Shown here piece after piece: positions 5,161 through 8,533 of a stretch of DNA of 8,533 bases. A program made the position numbers and the translations under genes. The notes under the pieces are model-generated. The model worked only from the letters and a program-made list of their open reading frames with translations. It was not told the origin of the DNA and did no database searches. The stretch is from contig JAWVZB010000122.1 in assembly GCA_033722375.1 (NCBI GenBank), forward strand, positions 1 to 8,533, read 5' to 3'. Position 1 is the first letter of the stretch. Each line of letters starts with the position of its first letter. The stretch comes from JAWVZB01 sp033722375. GTDB lineage: Bacteria; Actinomycetota; Nitriliruptoria; Nitriliruptorales; Nitriliruptoraceae.

Positions 5161-5382
5161 TCAGACCTCGCGACTCGACTCGACGAGCGGTTCGACTCCC
5201 AGGAGGGTGAGCAGCTTGGCGGTGGGGACGAGGAGTCTGCGTCCGATGCGGATGGTGGGGATCTCGCCGACCGCGGCGGCGCGGTAGCCCGAGCTGCGGC
5301 TGACGCCGAGGAGTTCGGCGGCTTCCTCGACGGTCATCGTCGGTGCAAGGTCATTGGGGACGATCGGGGTGGTGCTGGTCAT
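5161..5382 (-). CDS. AlpA/excisionase-type helix-turn-helix protein (copy 2)
   Basis: This 73-residue protein consists almost wholly of the AlpA/HTH_17 DNA-binding domain: VEEAAELLGVSRSSGYR at 18-34, then GEIPTIRIGRRLLVPTAKLL, ending soon after in LVESSREV. This is the normal length for excisionase-like directionality factors, so it is probably the intact form, and xis1 is the copy with the altered tail. The ATG at 5382 is preceded by AGGAGG with 5 bases between. It starts the operon xis2-int-DUF4258-DUF2283 on the minus strand, 97 bp before the integrase. It could act as an excisionase, as a repressor or activator of the operon, or both. The two copies face opposite ways and flank the integrase and toxin-antitoxin genes. 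Confidence 0.87.
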   Translation of the reverse strand: MTSTTPIVPNDLAPTMTVEEAAELLGVSRSSGYRAAAVGEIPTIRIGRRLLVPTAKLLTLLGVEPLVESSREV

Positions 5383-5468
5383 CGGCTCCTCCTATGCGGT
5401 CGCATAGAGGGACTCCCCATCCGGTATGCCGGTTTGTGACGTCGTTTCGGGCCGGATGGTCACTGGCC
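5383..5468 (-). promoter_or_regulatory. xis2-int operon control region, colinear with that of xis1
   Basis: Read on the minus strand it holds GGCCAGTGACCA (5468-5457), GTCACA (5440-5435), a near-palindrome CCGGCATACCGG (5432-5421), GGAGTCCCT (5416-5408) and the 16-bp dyad CTATGCG-AC-CGCATAG (5407-5392). The last two bases of the dyad are the first two of the Shine-Dalgarno AGGAGG (5393-5388). The order and the 16- and 18-base gaps equal those before xis1. It is a probable operator region controlling integrase and the toxin-antitoxin pair. A convincing -35/-10 pair was not found. Confidence 0.6.
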
Positions 5469-5563
5469 GCACCGGATGCGCCCAGGTGTCCCTGCATGAG
5501 ATAGAGGCCCGATTTCGACCGTCGGTGTGACAGCCGCGTTCTCCAGGGCTGTGGAGGGTCTGG
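5469..5563. other. Spacer between xis2 control region and relaxase 3' end
   Basis: No gene fits here. On the minus strand there is a further GTCACA (5531-5526) and GTCGAAAT (5519-5512), the latter also present at 2965-2972. A small stem, CTCCA at 5541-5545 with TGGAG at 5552-5556, follows the relaxase stop, too short and without T tract to call a terminator. No clear oriT is visible. Confidence 0.4.
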
Positions 5564-8533
5564 TCATCGGGTCAGCCTTCGTCCGAGGCTGCGGCCGAGT
5601 CCGCGTTCGTGCTGGCGGGCGGGTTCCCGTTCGAGTTGGTGGCCGTGGGGGAGGGCTCGGGTGAGCGCTTCGATGGTGATGCGGCGGGCTTCGGCCTGGC
5701 CGGGGTCGAGCCCGGGATGCCCGAGCGGGTGGTTGGTGTCGTGGATGCCGTAGCCGACCCGGTAGGACTCGAGCGTCTTGACCGCCTCCACCCAGCGTTC
5801 GCGTTCGGCCGGGTCTTCGGGTGGGCCGCCGATGGAGGTGAGTACGTAGCCGGGTGGCTGGCGGATCGACTGGCGGGCGCGGACGGCGGCGGCACGTTCG
5901 ATCTCGACCTCGACCTCGTTGAACTGCCGCTTCCAGTCGCGCACCTCGGCGTCGCGGCTGGTGAGGTCGTCGAGCTGCCGGTCGACGGATGTCAGCTCGC
6001 GGATGGCACGATCGAGACTGAAACGCTTGTTGTCGAGCTGGTGGTCGAGGCCGGCGATCTCGTCGCGGACGGTCTTGCGGAGCCGTCCCAGTCCGCCGAG
6101 CTCGTCGCGGCGTGCCTGCAGCCGGGCGGTGTCGGCCTCGATCCTGCTGATCTGGTCGTGGAGTTTGGTCTGGCGGTCGCGCAGCTCGGCGTGGCGGGTG
6201 TGGTGGTGGTCGAGCTTGCGGGCGAGCCCCCGCCGCCGCAGCTCCAGCCGCAGCTCCGCCTTCTCATCGACCACCAGATGCTCCACCGCCGGCGTCTTCG
6301 CTGCCGACCTCCGGAGGCCTGCGACGGTCTGCTGATGCGGGTCAGGGGGCTGCTGGTGGCCGTGGGTGATGCCGTGGGGGTCGACCGCGGCGGCGTGCAC
6401 GTAGAGCCGGTTGGAGGTCCGCCCGCGCGACAGGGCGACGTAGCCCCATTCGCGGTACAGCCGGTCGGAGCCGAGCACGAACGCCTGGTCGACCGTGAGG
6501 CCCTGTGCCTTGTGGCCGGTGATCGCGTACCCGTGCGCCACATGCCCCGCATCGAGATAGGTCTGGGGGAGGCGGAGCAGCTCGCCTTGGTCGTCGGTGG
6601 CAAGCAGGTCGCGTCCGTCGATGTCGGTGATGGTGGCGAAGGTGCCGTTGACCACCCCGACCCGCCGGTCGTTGCGCAGACACAGGATGCGGTCACCGGC
6701 ACGGAACTCCACCCCGCCCGCCTCGAGCGTCGGGCCGGTGAGCTGTCCGGTGGCGTGCATGCGGAGGCGGGCACGGTGGTTGAGGTCGTCGACGTCCGCC
6801 TGCCGCAGCGCGATCATCACCGCCTGGTCGGCGCCGACCTGGTGACGGGCGTGCCACCAGTCCGACACCAGCCGCTCCCGCAGCCCCTCGGCGGTGTCCG
6901 CGGTGACGAGACGCCCGTGCGCGTCGTACAGCCACAGCGCATCGGCGGGGTCACCGTGGCGGAGGAGGTCGAGCGCGTCGATCTCCCACCGGGACTGCTG
7001 CCGGCGGTTGTCGACCAACCGGACCGCATCCAGACGCTTGGCCAGCTGGCCGAACAGGCCGCCGGCGTCGATCTCGGGCAGCTGGCGGGGGTCGCCGACC
7101 AGCACCACCTTCACCCGCTGCTGGGCGGCGTGGTCGAGCAGCCGTGCGAGCTGTCGGGTGCCGACCATCCCCGCCTCATCCACGACGAGGACGGACCCGG
7201 GCCGGAGGGGTGAGCCGGGGCCGACCTCGATCTGGTGGAGCAGCCGGTGGATGGTGGTCGAGCCGATGCCGGAGGCGTCTTCGAGCTCGCGTGCAGCACG
7301 CGCGGCCAGCGCGACGCCGTGCACGTCGATGCCGGCGCGGGTCCAGGCGTCACGTGCCGCGTCGAGCGTGAACGTCTTGCCGGTCCCGGCACGCCCCACC
7401 ACCACCGTCACGCCGTCGCCGTCGCTGGTGAGCCGCCGCAGCATGGCGGTCTGCTCGGGGGTCATCGACGGACGGTCCGCCAGCACCGCCTCGACCGTCC
7501 CCTCGTTGACCGTGGCGGCGCCTTCGCGCTGGCGGACCAGGGATGTGTTGATGGCGTGCTGCTCGGCCAGCAGCAGGCGGCGGGTGGTCATCCGCGGCTC
7601 GATCTCGTCGCCCGCGATGATCCGCCCATCCGACGTGCGGATCGCATCCACCGCCGACAGCTGCCCGCGACGCCGACCCAGCTTCACCAGCCGGTCGCGT
7701 CCCGCCTCGAGCACCGAGTCGGCGACGGCTTCGACCTGCTCGACCGACGCCCCGTCGGGCAGCCGCTCCGCCACGGCCTGCAGCAGGTCACGGCGGGCGA
7801 ACGTCGAGGCCTTCTCGGTGAGCCCTTCCTCGTCGACCAGCTCCCTCACCAGCCCGTCGACGTCCGGCAGCTGCTGCTGGTGGCCTCGCAGCACACGGGC
7901 GAGGACGCGTTGGGGGTCGTGGCCCAGCTGTCGGGCCTGCTCCGCCCAGCGGGCCTTCAGCTCCACCTCCGGCAGCTGCTCACCCTTCGGAGTGCGGGTC
8001 TCGAGCGTGGCCACCTGCGCCGCGCGAGCACTGGACTCGCCCCGCTCGTCGAGCCGTTCGAGGATCTGGCGGCGGCGGGTCGAGAACGCGTCGATCAGCT
8101 CACGGTCGATGCCGTCGATGTCGGCGTAGCCGTTGTGGACCGGACCCCACCCGACCCCCAGACGTTCGGTGAGCTCGTGGCGCAACTGGGCCTGGTAGAG
8201 CACGCCGGCGGTCTTGGCGTGCAGGTAGATCCGCCGCGACTCCAACGTCCGCCACTTCCCATCATCCGACGTCCGCGCCAAGTTCGCCGCCAGCACGTGG
8301 GTGTGCAGCAGCGGATCCCCCGCCCGCGACGTCCGGTGGGGGAACGCGGCCGCGATCAACCCGTCTACCTCCACCCGCTCGGTCCCGCCCGCGCCGCGAC
8401 GGGTCCGGGCCGCCTCGCGTTCGAGGTAGGAGACGGCCGCTTCGACCGCGGCCTCGTGGCCAGCCAGGATCTCGTCCGCCACCTCTTGGTCGGCGAACGC
8501 CCACGCCAGCGACACCGACTTCGGCGCCCGGAA
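5564..8533 (-). CDS. MobF (TrwC/TraA-type) conjugative relaxase-helicase, 5' end cut by window
   Basis: This relaxase nicks the element at oriT and unwinds the strand for transfer. The gene is open to the window edge. The first visible residues, FRAPKSVSLAWAF, match the conserved TFSAPKSVS region of TrwC relaxases, so the N-terminal catalytic Tyr lies outside. Numbering from the V/M codon at 8515, the metal-binding His residues are H60, H71 and H73 (DPLLHTHV). The RecD/TraI-like helicase follows: Walker A GRAGTGKT at 374-381, Walker B LVVDEAG at 443-449, GDPRQLP at 474-480, ITGHKAQGL near 665 and VALSRGR at 693-699. Residues of about 740-880 are rich in Arg, Glu and Leu heptads and look coiled-coil. 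The tail ends in a basic segment. All visible motifs are intact. It shows that the element is conjugative or mobilizable rather than a simple prophage. It is on the same strand as the integrase operon, 181 bp upstream of xis2. Confidence 0.92.
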   Translation of the reverse strand, partial: FRAPKSVSLAWAFADQEVADEILAGHEAAVEAAVSYLEREAARTRRGAGGTERVEVDGLIAAAFPHRTSRAGDPLLHTHVLAANLARTSDDGKWRTLESRRIYLHAKTAGVLYQAQLRHELTERLGVGWGPVHNGYADIDGIDRELIDAFSTRRRQILERLDERGESSARAAQVATLETRTPKGEQLPEVELKARWAEQARQLGHDPQRVLARVLRGHQQQLPDVDGLVRELVDEEGLTEKASTFARRDLLQAVAERLPDGASVEQVEAVADSVLEAGRDRLVKLGRRRGQLSAVDAIRTSDGRIIAGDEIEPRMTTRRLLLAEQHAINTSLVRQREGAATVNEGTVEAVLADRPSMTPEQTAMLRRLTSDGDGVTVVVGRAGTGKTFTLDAARDAWTRAGIDVHGVALAARAARELEDASGIGSTTIHRLLHQIEVGPGSPLRPGSVLVVDEAGMVGTRQLARLLDHAAQQRVKVVLVGDPRQLPEIDAGGLFGQLAKRLDAVRLVDNRRQQSRWEIDALDLLRHGDPADALWLYDAHGRLVTADTAEGLRERLVSDWWHARHQVGADQAVMIALRQADVDDLNHRARLRMHATGQLTGPTLEAGGVEFRAGDRILCLRNDRRVGVVNGTFATITDIDGRDLLATDDQGELLRLPQTYLDAGHVAHGYAITGHKAQGLTVDQAFVLGSDRLYREWGYVALSRGRTSNRLYVHAAAVDPHGITHGHQQPPDPHQQTVAGLRRSAAKTPAVEHLVVDEKAELRLELRRRGLARKLDHHHTRHAELRDRQTKLHDQISRIEADTARLQARRDELGGLGRLRKTVRDEIAGLDHQLDNKRFSLDRAIRELTSVDRQLDDLTSRDAEVRDWKRQFNEVEVEIERAAAVRARQSIRQPPGYVLTSIGGPPEDPAERERWVEAVKTLESYRVGYGIHDTNHPLGHPGLDPGQAEARRITIEALTRALPHGHQLEREPARQHERGLGRSLGRRLTR

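Noticed and set aside
2752..5407. TCGCATAG shared by the tRNA (2752-2759) and the xis2 dyad (5400-5407)
   Set aside because: The tRNA copy belongs to the normal D-arm structure; one 8-bp match in 8.5 kb is not significant.
5541..5556. Short stem after the relaxase stop
   Set aside because: Only 5 bp with a 6-base loop and no T tract; too weak to call a terminator or oriT.
5609..7213. Plus-strand frame of 534 codons (and 6894-8129, 411 codons)
   Set aside because: Both lie opposite the relaxase-helicase, whose motifs are intact throughout; no family features are visible in these frames.

Overview
The window is high-GC bacterial DNA, most likely from an Actinomycetota chromosome. The support is the codon bias, a mycothiol-dependent maleylpyruvate isomerase-type enzyme (mycothiol is made only by Actinomycetota), GTG and TTG starts, and an encoded CCA on the tRNA. 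I cannot name the genus; an Acidimicrobiia- or Nitriliruptoria-like host is only a guess.

Left part, 1-2744, looks like ordinary chromosome. Two minus-strand genes (76-576 and 670-1224) share a domain carrying an RFVDEP motif. The upstream one is a single-pass membrane protein, and each gene is followed by a strong GC hairpin. Divergently, on the plus strand, lie tadA (tRNA adenosine deaminase, TTG start at 1483) and a DinB/MDMPI-fold enzyme that may be translated from a leaderless mRNA. A complete tRNA-Ser(CGA) sits at 2745-2836.

Right part, 2837-8533, is the left end of an integrative element inserted at the 3' end of that tRNA. The tRNA is intact, so it marks the junction (attL). Next come about 300 bp without genes but rich in repeats: a tandem 11-bp repeat, a further inverted copy, a second repeat pair and several dyads. 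This is the layout of an integrase/excisionase binding region. A small AlpA/excisionase-type HTH gene (xis1, plus strand) follows. It converges on a minus-strand operon that reads xis2, tyrosine integrase, DUF4258 toxin-like protein, DUF2283 antitoxin-like protein. Integrase and toxin overlap at stop and start. Beyond xis2 is a MobF (TrwC/TraA) relaxase-helicase that runs off the window's end, so the element is probably conjugative or mobilizable. The other end (attR) lies outside.

The most interesting structure is the duplicated excisionase cassette. xis1 and xis2 share 41 of 63 residues. Their upstream regions align almost without gaps for about 85 bp, keeping conserved boxes at identical spacing. 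Each has a 16-bp dyad running into its Shine-Dalgarno sequence, and the two dyads differ in sequence but keep their pairing. xis1 diverges from xis2 exactly where it meets the 3' end of the antitoxin gene, and its last ~29 residues are encoded antisense to that gene. Together these suggest an inverted duplication of the control module. It may work as a paired switch for integration, excision and the toxin-antitoxin module attached to the integrase.
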